A stretch of DNA of 64,000 bases, taken from Sphingomonas phyllosphaerae. Lineage in GTDB: Bacteria > Pseudomonadota > Alphaproteobacteria > Sphingomonadales > Sphingomonadaceae. The notes beneath the pieces were generated by a model. It worked only from the letters and a program-made list of their open reading frames with translations. It was not told where the DNA came from and searched no databases. The stretch spans positions 181,501 through 245,500 of the forward strand of contig JAQIJC010000001.1 of the NCBI GenBank assembly GCA_036946405.1. The letters run 5' to 3'. Positions within the stretch are counted from its first letter, which is position 1. The number at the start of each line of letters is the position of its first letter. The translations under genes were made by a program, and so were the position numbers. Positions 15,436 to 24,264 of this stretch are shown piece by piece.

Positions 15436-18036
15436 CTACCCCTCCCGCGCCAGCGCCTTTAGCCGGTACAGCGTATCCAGCGCCTCGCGCGGCGTCAGCG
15501 CGTCGACATCCAGCGCCTCGACCTCGGCGCGGATCGCGTCGCATTTCTCCTCCTCCGCCTGCGCGGCGGCGGCGAACAGCGGGAGGTCATCGAGCCCCGC
15601 CGCCAGCCCGCCGGTCTTGGCGCGCCCCGCCTCCAGCTTCGCGAGCACCGACTTGGCGCGTGACACCGTCGCGGGCGGCATCCCCGCCAGCCGCGCGACC
15701 GCAAGGCCGTAGCTGCGATCCGCCGGGCCGTCGGCGAGTTCGTGGAGCAGCACCAGTTCGCCCTTCCACTCGCGCGCGCGGACGTGGTGGAGCGACAGCG
15801 CGTCGCAGCGCTCCGCCAGCCGCGTCAGCTCATGGTAATGCGTCGCGAACAGGCAGCGGCAGCGATTGTCCTCGTGGATCGCCTCGACCACCGCCCAGGC
15901 GATCGCGAGCCCGTCATAGGTGGACGTGCCGCGCCCGACCTCGTCGAGGATCACGAAGCTGCGCTCGGTCGCTTGCGCGAGGATCGCGGCGGTTTCGACC
16001 ATCTCGACCATGAACGTCGAGCGCCCGCGCGCGAGATTGTCCGACGCGCCGACGCGGCTGAACAACCGATCGACCAGCCCCAGCCGCGCCGATCCCGCGG
16101 GCACGTAAGCACCCGCCTGCGCCAGCACCGCGATCAGCGCGTTCTGGCGCAGGAAGGTCGACTTGCCGCCCATGTTCGGACCCGTCACCAGCCACAGCCG
16201 CGACCGCTCGCCGAGCACGCAATCGTTGGCGACGAAGCGATCGCCGCTCTTCGCCAGCGCCGCCTCGACCACCGGATGCCGCCCGCCCGTCACCTCGAAA
16301 CAGGCGTGGTCGGCAAAGGCCGGGCGCGACCAGCCGCCCTCGATCGCGCGCTCGGCCAGCGCGGCAGCGACGTCGAGCCGTGCCAGCGCATCGGCGGTCG
16401 CGGCGATCGCCAGCCGCCCGGCCAGCGCCTGCGCGGTCAGGTCCTCCAGATGCGCGGCCTCGGCGGCGAGCGCGTGCGCGCCGGCCTGCGTCACGCTCGC
16501 GGCGACCTCGTGCAGCTCGGGCGCGTTGAAGCGCACCACGCCGGCCAGCGTCTGGCGATGCGTGAACCCCGAGTCCGCCGCCATCAACGGATCGGCGGCG
16601 CGCGCCGGCACCTCGATATGATAGCCAAGCACGCCATTGTGGCGGATCTTGAGCGCGGCGATCCCGGTCTTCGCGCGGAACGTCGCCTCCAGCGCGGCGA
16701 TCGCGCGCCGTCCGCCGCTGCCGGTATCGCGCAATGCATCGAGCGCGGGGTCGTAGCCCGCCGCGATATAGCCGCCGTCGCTCGCCTCGATCGGCGGCGA
16801 GGGCACGAGCGCGCGCTTGAGCAGGTCGATCAGCTCGCCATGCCCGCGCAATCGCGGCGCAAGCTGAGCAAGCAGCGCCGGCGTCTCGCTGAGCTTGCCG
16901 AGCCGGTCGCCGATCGCCCATGCGCCGTCCAGCCCGTCCCGCAACTGTCCCAAATCGCGCGGGCTCCCGCGTCCCGCCGCGAGCCGCCCGAGCGCGCGAC
17001 CGATATCGGGCAGCGCGCGCAGCGCCGCGCGGATGCGGTCCCGCAACCCCGCATCGTCGTGAAACAGCCGCACCAGATCGAGCCGCGCCTCGATTTCCGT
17101 GCGGTCCATCAGCGGCGCACCAAGATCGGCGGCGAGCAGCCGCGCGCCCGCCCCCGTCACCGTCCGGTCGACCGCGTCGAGCAGGCTGCCCTTGCGCTGC
17201 CCCTGCGCGGTGCAGGTGATCTCGAGACTCTCGCGGGTCGCGGCGTCGATCGCCATCGTGTCGCGCGCGGCGGCGAGCACCGGCGGGCGCAGGAAGGGCA
17301 ATTGCCCCTTGGCGGTATGGTCGAGATACGCGACCAGCCCGCCCGCCGCCGCCAGCCCGGCGCGCCCGAACTGCCCGAAGCCGTCGAGCGTCGCGACCGC
17401 GAACAGCCGCTTCAGCCGCTCCTCGGCGCGCGCGCTGTCGAACTCGGCGCGCGGGCGCCACACGGTCGCGGGCGCGTCGCCGCCCTCGGCCGCGACCACC
17501 TCCGCCGCGCCGAGCCGCGCCAGCTCGGCGCCCAGCGAGGCGCGGTCACAGGCGATCACCTCGAACCGGCCGGTCGACACGTCCGCCGCCGCCACCGCGA
17601 CCTCGCTGCCGGCCTCGCCGATCGCGACGCACCAATTGGCGGCGCGCGCGTCGAGCAGCGTCTCCTCGGTCAGCGTGCCGGCGGTGACGACGCGGACGAT
17701 CGCGCGGTTGACCAGCGCCTTCGACCCGCGCGCCTTGCGCGCCGCCTCGGGGCTTTCGGTCTGCTCGGCGATCGCGACGCGGTGCCCGGCCTTGATGAGC
17801 CGTTGCAGATAGGCGGTCGCGGCATGGACCGGCACGCCGCACATCGGGATCTTCTCCCCGGCATGTTCGCCGCGCGACGTCAGCGCGATGTCGAGCACCT
17901 GCGCCGCAACGCGTGCATCGTCGAAGAACAGTTCGAAGAAGTCGCCCATCCGGTAGAAGAGCAGGCAATCCTCGGACTCGGCCTTGAGCGCGAGATATTG
18001 CGCCATCATCGGCGTCGGTGCGGAGGTGGTGGTCAT
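15436..18036 (-). CDS. mutS: DNA mismatch repair protein MutS
   Basis: This is a full-length 866-residue MutS. The mismatch-binding motif is in FYRMGDFFELF, with Phe33 and Glu35 expected to contact the mismatch. The ATPase has Walker A GPNMGGKST (about 618) and Walker B followed by VILDEVGRGTSTYDG; the composite site motif is FATHYHELT. The C-terminus is short and helical, as in alphaproteobacteria. The start lies 8 bases after the stop of a RelE/ParE-type toxin gene on the same strand, so mutS may be transcribed in part from the toxin-antitoxin promoter. Confidence 0.97.
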   Translation of the reverse strand: MTTTSAPTPMMAQYLALKAESEDCLLFYRMGDFFELFFDDARVAAQVLDIALTSRGEHAGEKIPMCGVPVHAATAYLQRLIKAGHRVAIAEQTESPEAARKARGSKALVNRAIVRVVTAGTLTEETLLDARAANWCVAIGEAGSEVAVAAADVSTGRFEVIACDRASLGAELARLGAAEVVAAEGGDAPATVWRPRAEFDSARAEERLKRLFAVATLDGFGQFGRAGLAAAGGLVAYLDHTAKGQLPFLRPPVLAAARDTMAIDAATRESLEITCTAQGQRKGSLLDAVDRTVTGAGARLLAADLGAPLMDRTEIEARLDLVRLFHDDAGLRDRIRAALRALPDIGRALGRLAAGRGSPRDLGQLRDGLDGAWAIGDRLGKLSETPALLAQLAPRLRGHGELIDLLKRALVPSPPIEASDGGYIAAGYDPALDALRDTGSGGRRAIAALEATFRAKTGIAALKIRHNGVLGYHIEVPARAADPLMAADSGFTHRQTLAGVVRFNAPELHEVAASVTQAGAHALAAEAAHLEDLTAQALAGRLAIAATADALARLDVAAALAERAIEGGWSRPAFADHACFEVTGGRHPVVEAALAKSGDRFVANDCVLGERSRLWLVTGPNMGGKSTFLRQNALIAVLAQAGAYVPAGSARLGLVDRLFSRVGASDNLARGRSTFMVEMVETAAILAQATERSFVILDEVGRGTSTYDGLAIAWAVVEAIHEDNRCRCLFATHYHELTRLAERCDALSLHHVRAREWKGELVLLHELADGPADRSYGLAVARLAGMPPATVSRAKSVLAKLEAGRAKTGGLAAGLDDLPLFAAAAQAEEEKCDAIRAEVEALDVDALTPREALDTLYRLKALAREG

Positions 18037-18044
18037 GGAAGGGT

Positions 18045-18317
18045 TCAGTCCGGGCGGCGGGCGCCGTGGCGTACGGAAAGGATCGACACGATCTCGCCGT
18101 CAGTTTCGTAAAGCATGATATACGGCGGAACAGTAGTCAGTTCACGTAGCCCATCTTCGACGGGCCGACCGCGACGTGGAAACTCGCTCAGGCTATCGCC
18201 GAGCGCCAACAGTCGTGTCGAAATCCGGGTCGCTGCGGCAGGGTTGACCCGTTCGATGTAGAAAACGATCTCGTCGATTTCGCGCAGCGCCTCGTCGGTC
18301 CAGTCAACTCTCGCCAT
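18045..18317 (-). CDS. RelE/ParE-family toxin
   Basis: The 90-residue protein (MARVDWTDEALREIDEIV...) has the ParE/RelE fold signature: an N-terminal strand followed by helices with EALREIDEIVFYIERVNP. GDSLSEFPRRGRPVEDGLRE follows in the middle, and the C-terminal strands contain YIMLYETDGEIVSILSVRHG. ParE members inhibit gyrase and RelE members cut mRNA; the subfamily cannot be fixed from sequence alone. The shorter start at 18317 is chosen because it overlaps the antitoxin stop by 14 bases, as is usual for such pairs. Confidence 0.88.
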   Translation of the reverse strand: MARVDWTDEALREIDEIVFYIERVNPAAATRISTRLLALGDSLSEFPRRGRPVEDGLRELTTVPPYIMLYETDGEIVSILSVRHGARRPD

Positions 18318-18510
18318 TGCGTGCGGCAAGCCATTCATGGAATGGCAAGCGACCGGGCTTTCCCCATGTCATCAGCCACTCCTTGACGACCTCGTGCGAG
18401 TGAACCCGTCCCGCCGCGACATCGGCCCGGGCTCGCGCGATCGCTGCCGCCTCGGCTTCACGATCGCGTTGCTCGAAAATGCCCGGCTCATGCTTCATGG
18501 CCGCGATCAT
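18304..18510 (-). CDS. Antitoxin partner of the RelE/ParE toxin
   Basis: This short protein (68 residues from 18510, or 64 from the next ATG at 18498) is the tail of a longer open frame, and only this part looks real. It has an acidic/alanine helix (DREAEAAAIARARADVAAGRV), then HSHEVVKEWLMTWGKP. That layout is seen in ParD-like or stability-determinant antitoxins encoded just before RelE/ParE toxins. It overlaps the toxin start, is co-directional, and precedes it. It should neutralise the toxin and autoregulate the operon. Confidence 0.82.
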   Translation of the reverse strand: MIAAMKHEPGIFEQRDREAEAAAIARARADVAAGRVHSHEVVKEWLMTWGKPGRLPFHEWLAARNGES

Positions 18511-18597
18511 ACCCGCGTGCTTGGCCGAAAACCACCCGACACTTTGACCGCAAACAACGGGATGCGACAGCGAGCGGAAGCCGGTAAAAACATTGCC

Positions 18598-19074
18598 ATG
18601 CTCCACCGCACCACCCTTCCCTCCCCGCTCGGCGACCTGACGCTGGTCGCCGACGACACCGCGCTTATCGCAATCCTGTGGCCCGATGACAGACCGGGAC
18701 GCGTGCGGCTGGAGGCGACCGTCGAAACCCTCGACCACCCGGTTCTCGCCGCCGCCGCGACGCAGCTCCGCGAATATTTCGCCGGCACGCGCACCACCTT
18801 CGACCTGCCGCTCAGCCCACGCGGCACCGCCTTCCAGCGCGACGTGTGGCGCGCGCTGGATGCCATCCCTTATGGCGAGACGCGCAGCTATGCCGACATC
18901 GCGCAGGCGATCGGCCGCCCCACCGCGACCCGCGCGGTCGGCGCGGCGAACGGGCGCAACCCGATCTCGATCGTCACCCCCTGCCACCGTGTGATCGGCC
19001 GCTCGGGCGCGCTGACCGGCTTCGCCGGCGGGCTGGCGGCGAAGCAACATCTGCTCGCGCACGAGCAACGCTAG
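18598..19074 (+). CDS. ogt: Methylated-DNA--protein-cysteine methyltransferase
   Basis: The 158-residue protein removes alkyl groups from O6-alkylguanine in a single suicide reaction. The active-site motif PCHRVIG is at about 131-137, and the helix-turn-helix/asparagine hinge region is SYADIAQAIGRPTATRAVGA with NGRNPISI. Its length matches Ogt without an Ada domain. The ATG at 18598 is chosen because the MLHRTTLPSPLGDLTLVADD start fits the family; the longer open frame upstream runs antisense through the antitoxin. It is divergent from the toxin-antitoxin and mutS unit. Confidence 0.95.
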   Translation: MLHRTTLPSPLGDLTLVADDTALIAILWPDDRPGRVRLEATVETLDHPVLAAAATQLREYFAGTRTTFDLPLSPRGTAFQRDVWRALDAIPYGETRSYADIAQAIGRPTATRAVGAANGRNPISIVTPCHRVIGRSGALTGFAGGLAAKQHLLAHEQR

Positions 19075-19117
19075 GAGATATTCCCATCGCCGCCCGCATT
19101 CCGTAAGGGCTGTCGCC

Positions 19118-21391
19118 ATGACCGACGATCGCACCCAGGCCGACGAGCGCAACGTCCAGTTCGAGCGCGAAGCATTGTTGTTTCACTCGGAGGGTCGCCC
19201 CGGCAAGATCGAGATCGTGCCCTCCAAGCCGATGGCGTCGCAGCGCGATCTCGCGCTCGCCTATTCGCCCGGCGTCGCGATCCCGGTGCAGGCGATCGCC
19301 GACGATCCCGCCACCGCCTATGACTATACCGCCAAGGGCAATCTGGTCGCGGTGATCTCGAACGGCACCGCAATCCTCGGCATGGGCAATCTCGGCGCGC
19401 TCGCCGGCAAGCCGGTGATGGAAGGCAAGGCGGTGCTGTTCAAGCGCTTCGCCGACGTCGATTCGATCGATATCGAACTGAAGACCGAGGACGTCGACCG
19501 GATCATCGACGCGGTCGAGTTGATGGAGCCGACCTTCGGCGGCATCAACCTCGAGGACATCAAGGCCCCGGAATGTTTCATCATCGAGCAGACACTGCGC
19601 GAGCGGATGAACATCCCGGTCTTCCATGACGACCAGCACGGCACCGCGATCATCTGCGCCGCGGGCGTCATCAACGCCTGCCTGCTGACCGGCCGCAAGC
19701 TCTCGGAGATCAAGGTCGTCGTCAACGGCGCGGGCGCGGCGGCGATCGCCTGCACCGAACTCATCAAGGCGATGGGCGTGCGGCACGACAACGTGCTGAT
19801 CTGCGACCGCACCGGCGTGATCTACCAGGGTCGCGATGGCGTGAATCAATGGCAGTCGGCGCACGCCGCCAACACCGATCGCCGCACGCTGACCGAGGCG
19901 CTGCACGGCGCGGACGTGTTCCTTGGCCTGTCGGCGGCGGGCGCGCTCAAGCCGGAGATGGTGGTCGACATGGCCCCGGCCCCGATCATCTTCGCGATGG
20001 CCAATCCCGAGCCGGAGATCCGCCCCGAACTCGCCAAGGCGGCGCGCCCGGACGCGATCGTCGCGACCGGGCGCTCGGATTACCCGAACCAGGTCAACAA
20101 CGTGATCTGCTTCCCGTTCATCTTCCGCGGCGCGCTCGATGTGCGCGCGACCGGCATCAACGACGCGATGAAGATCGCCGCCGCCAATGCGATCGCCGAA
20201 CTGGCGCGGCAGCGCGTGCCCGAGGAGGTCGCGATCGCTTACGGCGTTCAGCACAGCTTCGGCCCCGAATATATCATCCCGTCGCCGTTCGATCCGCGGC
20301 TGATGGAGATCGTCCCCGCCGCGGTCGCTAAGGCGGCGATGGACTCGGGCGTCGCGACCAAGCCGATCCTCGACATGGCCGCCTATGCGGCGGCGCTGCG
20401 TGCACGGCTCAACCCGACCACCTCGGTGCTCAGCCTCGCCTATGAAGGCGCCAAGGCCAATCCGAAGCGCGTGCTGTTCGCGGAGGGCGAGGAGGAAGTC
20501 GTGCTGCGCGCGGCGATCGCCTTCAAGGAAGGCGGCTATGGCACGCCGGTGCTGGTCGGGCGCGAGGACGTCTACGATCGCTTGCGCGCGCTCGGCATCG
20601 CCAATCCGGAAGAATATGAGCTGCACAACAGCCGTGTCTCGCCGCTGGTGCCCAAGATGGTCGACTTCCTCTACCAGCGCCTGCAACGCCGCGGCTTCCT
20701 GCGCCGCGAGGTTGAGCGGATGATTAACCAGGACCGCAACATCTTCGGCTCGGTGCTGCTCCAGCTGGGCGAAGCGGATGCGATGATCACCGGCGTGACG
20801 CGCCCGTTCGCGCAGTCGATGCGCGAGATCAAGCGCGTGATCGATCCCGCGCCCGGCCGCACCGCCTTCGGCATCCATGTGCTGGTCGGCCAGTCTCACA
20901 CCGTCTTCATCGCCGACACCACGGTCAACGAACGCCCGACCGCCGAGGAACTCGCCGACATCGCCGAACAGACCGCCGCGGTCGCGCGCCGGTTGGGCCA
21001 AGAACCGCGCGTGGCTTTCCTCAGCTATTCGACCTTCGGCAACCCCAACGGCCAGTGGCTCGACAACATCCGCGGCGCGGTGCAGGTGCTCGACGACCGC
21101 AAGGTGAGCTTCGAATACGAGGGCGAGATGGCCCCCGACGTCGCGCTCAACCCGCGCCAGCTCAAGAACTTCCCGTTCGCGCGGTTGTCGGGACCGGCGA
21201 ATGTGCTGGTGATGCCGGGGCTGCAATCGGCGAACATCTCGGCGAAGCTGCTGCGCGAGCTGGGCGGCGACGACATGATCGGCCCGATGCTGGTCGGCAT
21301 GGAAAAGCCGGTGCAGATCGCGCCGATGACGTCGACCGCGGGCGATCTGGTGACGCTGGCGGTGCTCGCGGCGGGGGGGATCGCGCGCTGA
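19118..21391 (+). CDS. maeB: NADP-dependent malic enzyme with phosphotransacetylase-like C-terminal domain
   Basis: The 757-residue protein decarboxylates malate to pyruvate. The N-terminal malic domain has YSPGVAIPV and FHDDQHGTAIICAAGV. The NAD(P)-binding domain has VVNGAGAAAIACTELIKAMG (about 205-225). Residues from about 430 form a phosphate acetyltransferase-like domain (VLFAEGEEEVVLRAA, FPFARLSGPANVLVMPGLQ) that usually binds acetyl-CoA as a regulator rather than acting as an enzyme. The size and fusion are standard for alphaproteobacterial MaeB. It follows ogt by 43 bases. Confidence 0.96.
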   Translation: MTDDRTQADERNVQFEREALLFHSEGRPGKIEIVPSKPMASQRDLALAYSPGVAIPVQAIADDPATAYDYTAKGNLVAVISNGTAILGMGNLGALAGKPVMEGKAVLFKRFADVDSIDIELKTEDVDRIIDAVELMEPTFGGINLEDIKAPECFIIEQTLRERMNIPVFHDDQHGTAIICAAGVINACLLTGRKLSEIKVVVNGAGAAAIACTELIKAMGVRHDNVLICDRTGVIYQGRDGVNQWQSAHAANTDRRTLTEALHGADVFLGLSAAGALKPEMVVDMAPAPIIFAMANPEPEIRPELAKAARPDAIVATGRSDYPNQVNNVICFPFIFRGALDVRATGINDAMKIAAANAIAELARQRVPEEVAIAYGVQHSFGPEYIIPSPFDPRLMEIVPAAVAKAAMDSGVATKPILDMAAYAAALRARLNPTTSVLSLAYEGAKANPKRVLFAEGEEEVVLRAAIAFKEGGYGTPVLVGREDVYDRLRALGIANPEEYELHNSRVSPLVPKMVDFLYQRLQRRGFLRREVERMINQDRNIFGSVLLQLGEADAMITGVTRPFAQSMREIKRVIDPAPGRTAFGIHVLVGQSHTVFIADTTVNERPTAEELADIAEQTAAVARRLGQEPRVAFLSYSTFGNPNGQWLDNIRGAVQVLDDRKVSFEYEGEMAPDVALNPRQLKNFPFARLSGPANVLVMPGLQSANISAKLLRELGGDDMIGPMLVGMEKPVQIAPMTSTAGDLVTLAVLAAGGIAR

Positions 21392-21472
21392 GGTGAATGA
21401 GGGGCATTTGCCCCCCATTGCGAACATCGGACTGGGCCTGTCACGAAATGAGAGGCTGACACTGAGGACGCA

Positions 21473-21700
21473 TTGGACAAATTCGTTTCCACAATCCTGA
21501 TCGCCGTTGCGTTCGCCTACACGCTCATAGTCTCCTTCATCGTCTTGTTTACGATCGGCTTCTTCGGGCTTGAAGATTTGGGCAAGAATTTGATTGGGCT
21601 CATAGTCTTCTGCCTCATTGCTCTCTCCCCTCTGGCGGTATGGCCTTACTGCCTGAGACGGGCTGCGGCGTGGCGGCGAGGTGAGCATCCGCCCTTCTGA
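21473..21700 (+). CDS. Small two-helix membrane protein, unknown
   Basis: The 75-residue protein starts at TTG with GAGG 8 bases upstream. Two hydrophobic segments, ILIAVAFAYTLIVSFIVLFTI (about 8-28) and LIGLIVFCLIALSPLAVWP (about 40-58), are followed by an arginine-rich tail (CLRRAAAWRRGEH), suggesting a C-terminus in the cytoplasm. Base composition is lower in GC than its neighbours, as expected for a membrane protein or possibly for transferred DNA. I do not recognise a family. Confidence 0.55.
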   Translation: MDKFVSTILIAVAFAYTLIVSFIVLFTIGFFGLEDLGKNLIGLIVFCLIALSPLAVWPYCLRRAAAWRRGEHPPF

Positions 21701-21736
21701 ACAGACTTTGTGTCACGCCTGCTCACCACCAAGATC

Positions 21737-21831
21737 CGTCATTCCCGCGAAGGCGGGAATCCAGAACCTCTGACGTCTCGCCTCTATCGGAAGACCTGCG
21801 CGTCTGGATTCCCGCCTGCGCGGGAATGACG
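21737..21831. repeat. Palindromic repeat, family B copy 1
   Basis: Arms CGTCATTCCCGCGAAGGCGG and CCGCCTGCGCGGGAATGACG enclose GAATCCAGA and TCTGGATTC. The centre (about 35 bases) is variable. It lies between the small membrane protein gene and the end of ruvC. Other copies are at 25772-25866 and 36577-36670. Confidence 0.85.
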
Positions 21832-21842
21832 AGGAGGCGATA

Positions 21843-22349
21843 TCACGCCCCCGCCCGCGCCCGCCGCATCATCCCCTGCGCACTCGCGACATGATGCGCG
21901 TGGCAGATCGCGACCGCCAGCGCGTCTGCGGCATCCGGCCCGGCCAGCTTCGCGCCGGGCAGCAGCACTGCCATCATCGCCTGGATCTGTCTTTTCTCCG
22001 CGCCGCCGGTGCCGACCACCGCCTTCTTGACCGTCGAGGGATGATATTCCCCGATCGTCAGCCCCGCCCCGCTCGCGGCGAGCAGCACCACCCCGCGCGC
22101 CTGCCCCAGCTTGAGCGTCGATTGCGCATTGGTGTTGCCGAGCACCTCCTCGACCGCCGCCTCGTCGGGCCGCTCGGCGCGGAGGACATCGATCAGCGCC
22201 GAATAGAGGTTCGCAAGCCGGCGCGGCAGCGGCATCGACGGATCGGTGCGGATCTGCCCGTTGCCGACATGGCTCAGCCGGTTGCCCTCGGCACGGATCA
22301 CCCCCCAGCCGGTCGTGCCGAGCCCGGGATCGAGGCCGAGGATGATCAT
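21843..22349 (-). CDS. ruvC: Holliday junction resolvase RuvC
   Basis: The 168-residue endonuclease resolves Holliday junctions made during recombination. The four acidic catalytic positions are visible: Asp7 in [14 protein letters not shown], Glu67/Glu68 in [13 protein letters not shown], and Asp139 and Asp142 in [15 protein letters not shown]. Its ATG overlaps the stop of an upstream DUF559 gene (ATGA at 22346-22349). ruvA and ruvB, its usual partners, are not next to it in this window. Confidence 0.97.
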   Translation of the reverse strand: MIILGLDPGLGTTGWGVIRAEGNRLSHVGNGQIRTDPSMPLPRRLANLYSALIDVLRAERPDEAAVEEVLGNTNAQSTLKLGQARGVVLLAASGAGLTIGEYHPSTVKKAVVGTGGAEKRQIQAMMAVLLPGAKLAGPDAADALAVAICHAHHVASAQGMMRRARAGA

Positions 22350-22807
22350 CGCTCAAGCCCCTCCCCCTCGGGAGTTGCAGGTCGGTCATGCCCCCGGCAT
22401 GACCTGAACGATGCAGCGCATCGTTCACCTGCAACTGGGTTGGGGTGGGGCACGCCGGACCAGCGATCGGGGCGAGCTTGCAGGGCGGCTACGATCGTGA
22501 GCAGGACGCCTTCCATATTCTCGCGGACGTCCAAGTTGGAGAAGCGCAGGGTGTGAAAGCCTTTGATGGCGATGAAGCGGTCCCGGGTAGCGTCCGCGAC
22601 CGGATCATGCGTGTCGCCATCGACCTCGATGATCAGCCCCTTCGCCGGGCAAAAGAAATCGGCAATGTAAGGCGCGATAACGTGCTGGCGACGGAACTTG
22701 TGGCCGAGCTTGGTTCCTGACAATTCGCGCCAGAGCCTTTTCTCCCACTCGGTGGGATTGCGCCGCATGTCCGCGGCACGGGTCAGCAATTCGATTTCGC
22801 TCGTCAT
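22346..22807 (-). CDS. DUF559 (Vsr-like nuclease fold) protein with a repeat-encoded tail
   Basis: The 153-residue protein has DUF559 features: [18 protein letters not shown] (about 14-31), a [18 protein letters not shown] block (about 37-54), then [11 protein letters not shown] (about 58-68), the acidic PD-(D/E)xK-like core. The fold is shared with very-short-patch repair endonucleases; activity is unproven. From about residue 117 the sequence ([17 protein letters not shown] onward) is encoded by a palindromic repeat and looks like an added non-functional tail. Its stop codon is coupled to the ruvC start. Confidence 0.8.
   Translation of the reverse strand: MTSEIELLTRAADMRRNPTEWEKRLWRELSGTKLGHKFRRQHVIAPYIADFFCPAKGLIIEVDGDTHDPVADATRDRFIAIKGFHTLRFSNLDVRENMEGVLLTIVAALQARPDRWSGVPHPNPVAGERCAASFRSCRGHDRPATPEGEGLER
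22357..22451. repeat. Cloverleaf-type palindromic repeat, family F copy 1
   Basis: Outer arms AGTTGCAGGT (22373-22382) and ACCTGCAACT (22427-22436) are perfect complements and enclose two perfect hairpins. The first is GGTCATGCC-CCC-GGCATGACC (22384-22404) and the second GAACGATGC-AGC-GCATCGTTC (22406-22426). C-rich and G-rich flanks extend the outer stem imperfectly. The element lies within the 3' coding end of the DUF559 gene, just upstream of ruvC. A similar design is seen at 51100-51214. Confidence 0.85.
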
Positions 22808-22842
22808 TCCCCCACCCCAACCCCTCCCCTGAAGGGGAGGGG
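22808..22842. repeat. Short C/G-rich hairpin, family F relative
   Basis: CCCCTCCCC-TGAA-GGGGAGGGG (22821-22842) is a perfect 9-base-pair hairpin preceded by CCCACCCCAA. It ends immediately upstream of the DUF559 start and 8 bases from the yebC stop. The same words recur at 59789-59814. Confidence 0.7.
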
Positions 22843-22850
22843 CTTTCAGG

Positions 22851-23594
22851 TCACCCCAGCTTCGCCATCACCTCGTCGGACACTTCGTAATTCCCCCACA
22901 CCGTCTGCACGTCGTCGTCGTCGTCCAGCGCATCGATCAGCTTGAACAGCGTCGCCGCATCCGCCTCGGTCACCTCGACCATCGTCTGTGGGCGCCACGC
23001 CAGCTTCGCGCCCTCGGCCTCGCCCAGCACCGGCTCCAGCGCCTTGGCGACCTCGTGGAGCGAACCCTGCTCGGTCCAGATCTCATGGCCTTCCTCGGTC
23101 GAGGTGACGTCCTCGGCCCCGGCCTCCAGCGCCGCCTCGAACACCTTCTCGGCATCGCCCGCGCTCGCCGGATAGTTTATGAGCCCCATCCGGTCGAAGC
23201 CGTGGCTCACCGAGCCGCTCGCGCCCAGATTGCCGCCGTTCTTCGACACCGCGGTGCGCACGTTGGTTGCGGTGCGGTTGCGATTGTCGGACAGCGCCTC
23301 GATGATCAGGCTCACCCCGCCCGGGCCGAAACCCTCGTAGCGGATTTCCTCGTAATTCTCGGTGTCGCCCTTGCTCGCCTTGTCGATCGCGCGCTGGATA
23401 TTGTCCTTGGGCATCGACTGCGCCTTGGCGGCGTTGATCGCGGCGCGCAGCCGCGGGTTCATGTCGGGATCGGGCAGCCCCATCTTCGCCGCGACGGTGA
23501 TTTCGCGGCTGAGCTTGGAGAACATGCCGGAGCGCTTCTTATCCTGCGCGCCCTTGCGGTGCATGATGTTCTTGAACTTGGAATGGCCTGCCAT
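22851..23594 (-). CDS. YebC/PmpR-family protein
   Basis: The 247-residue protein shows the family throughout: [20 protein letters not shown] at the start, then [42 protein letters not shown] and [15 protein letters not shown]. The family includes DNA-binding regulators, and members have also been linked to relieving ribosome stalling. It ends [21 protein letters not shown]. It heads the yebC, DUF559, ruvC run on the minus strand, and yebC-ruvC neighbourhood is conserved in many bacteria. Confidence 0.96.
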   Translation of the reverse strand: MAGHSKFKNIMHRKGAQDKKRSGMFSKLSREITVAAKMGLPDPDMNPRLRAAINAAKAQSMPKDNIQRAIDKASKGDTENYEEIRYEGFGPGGVSLIIEALSDNRNRTATNVRTAVSKNGGNLGASGSVSHGFDRMGLINYPASAGDAEKVFEAALEAGAEDVTSTEEGHEIWTEQGSLHEVAKALEPVLGEAEGAKLAWRPQTMVEVTEADAATLFKLIDALDDDDDVQTVWGNYEVSDEVMAKLG

Positions 23595-23623
23595 GGTCGC
23601 CTCTGACGGATAATCCCGTGCCT

Positions 23624-24166
23624 TTACGCGCGAGGGCCCCCATTCGCCAACCCGTCTATCTTCGCCTCCAGCGCCGCCAGCCGCTCGATCACCAGCCCGT
23701 CGATCTTTTCGTGTAGCCGCAGGATCTCCAGCTCGGCGCGCAAATTGGTTTCATAGTCGAGGCTGGCGGCCAGCCGGTCCTTCGCCGCCTGCCGGTTCTG
23801 GCTCATCATGATGACGGGCGCCTGCACCGCGGCCAGCGTCGACAGCATCAGGTTGAGGAAGATGTACGGATAGGGGTCGAACTGCAGCCCGAAATATTTC
23901 AGCACGTCGGTGTTGAGCAGCATCCACCCGACCAGCACCACCGTGAAGGCGATGATGAACCCCCACGATCCGCCGACCGCCGCGACCCGATCGGCCAACC
24001 GGTCGCCGAAGCTGGCGCGCAGATCGGCCTCGTCGGCGGCGTCGCGGCTGACCAGCGTCCCCGCATCGATACTGTCGAGGACGCGGCGTTCCTCGGCATC
24101 CAGCGAATGGCGCGGCTTGCCGATGATGCGCAGCGCGAGATCGGCGATCGGTGGACGGTGCGCCAT
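23624..24166 (-). CDS. DUF1003 membrane protein
   Basis: The 180-residue protein has two transmembrane helices: [20 protein letters not shown] (about 66-85) and [20 protein letters not shown] (about 100-119). The second is followed by the family signature [20 protein letters not shown] and a helical coiled C-terminus. These features identify DUF1003, a family of unknown function. The ATG at 24166 is preferred over a longer start because GGGGAA lies just upstream and the family begins there. It is divergent from the HerA-like ATPase. Confidence 0.88.
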   Translation of the reverse strand: MAHRPPIADLALRIIGKPRHSLDAEERRVLDSIDAGTLVSRDAADEADLRASFGDRLADRVAAVGGSWGFIIAFTVVLVGWMLLNTDVLKYFGLQFDPYPYIFLNLMLSTLAAVQAPVIMMSQNRQAAKDRLAASLDYETNLRAELEILRLHEKIDGLVIERLAALEAKIDGLANGGPRA

Positions 24167-24264
24167 GGACGTTTCCCCTTCGTGACGCGCCCCCGTAGCC
24201 GCACGCCGCGGTCGCGCAAAGCGCTTGCCCAACCGGGGCCTGATCGGCCAAACGGGGCGCGATC

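Noticed and set aside
18511..19152. N-terminal 214 codons of the frame that ends in the antitoxin
   Set aside because: They are antisense to ogt. Only the last 64-68 codons have antitoxin features and overlap the toxin.
18974..21688. Open frame of 904 codons antisense to maeB
   Set aside because: Shadow frame across maeB, ogt and the small membrane protein gene.
21737..21831. CRISPR array
   Set aside because: Repeats here are isolated palindromes kilobases apart, with no spacers or cas genes. They are dispersed elements.
22346..22807. DUF559 gene as part of a restriction or defence system
   Set aside because: No methyltransferase, helicase or other defence gene is adjacent. The neighbours are yebC and ruvC, so only a nuclease-like fold is claimed.
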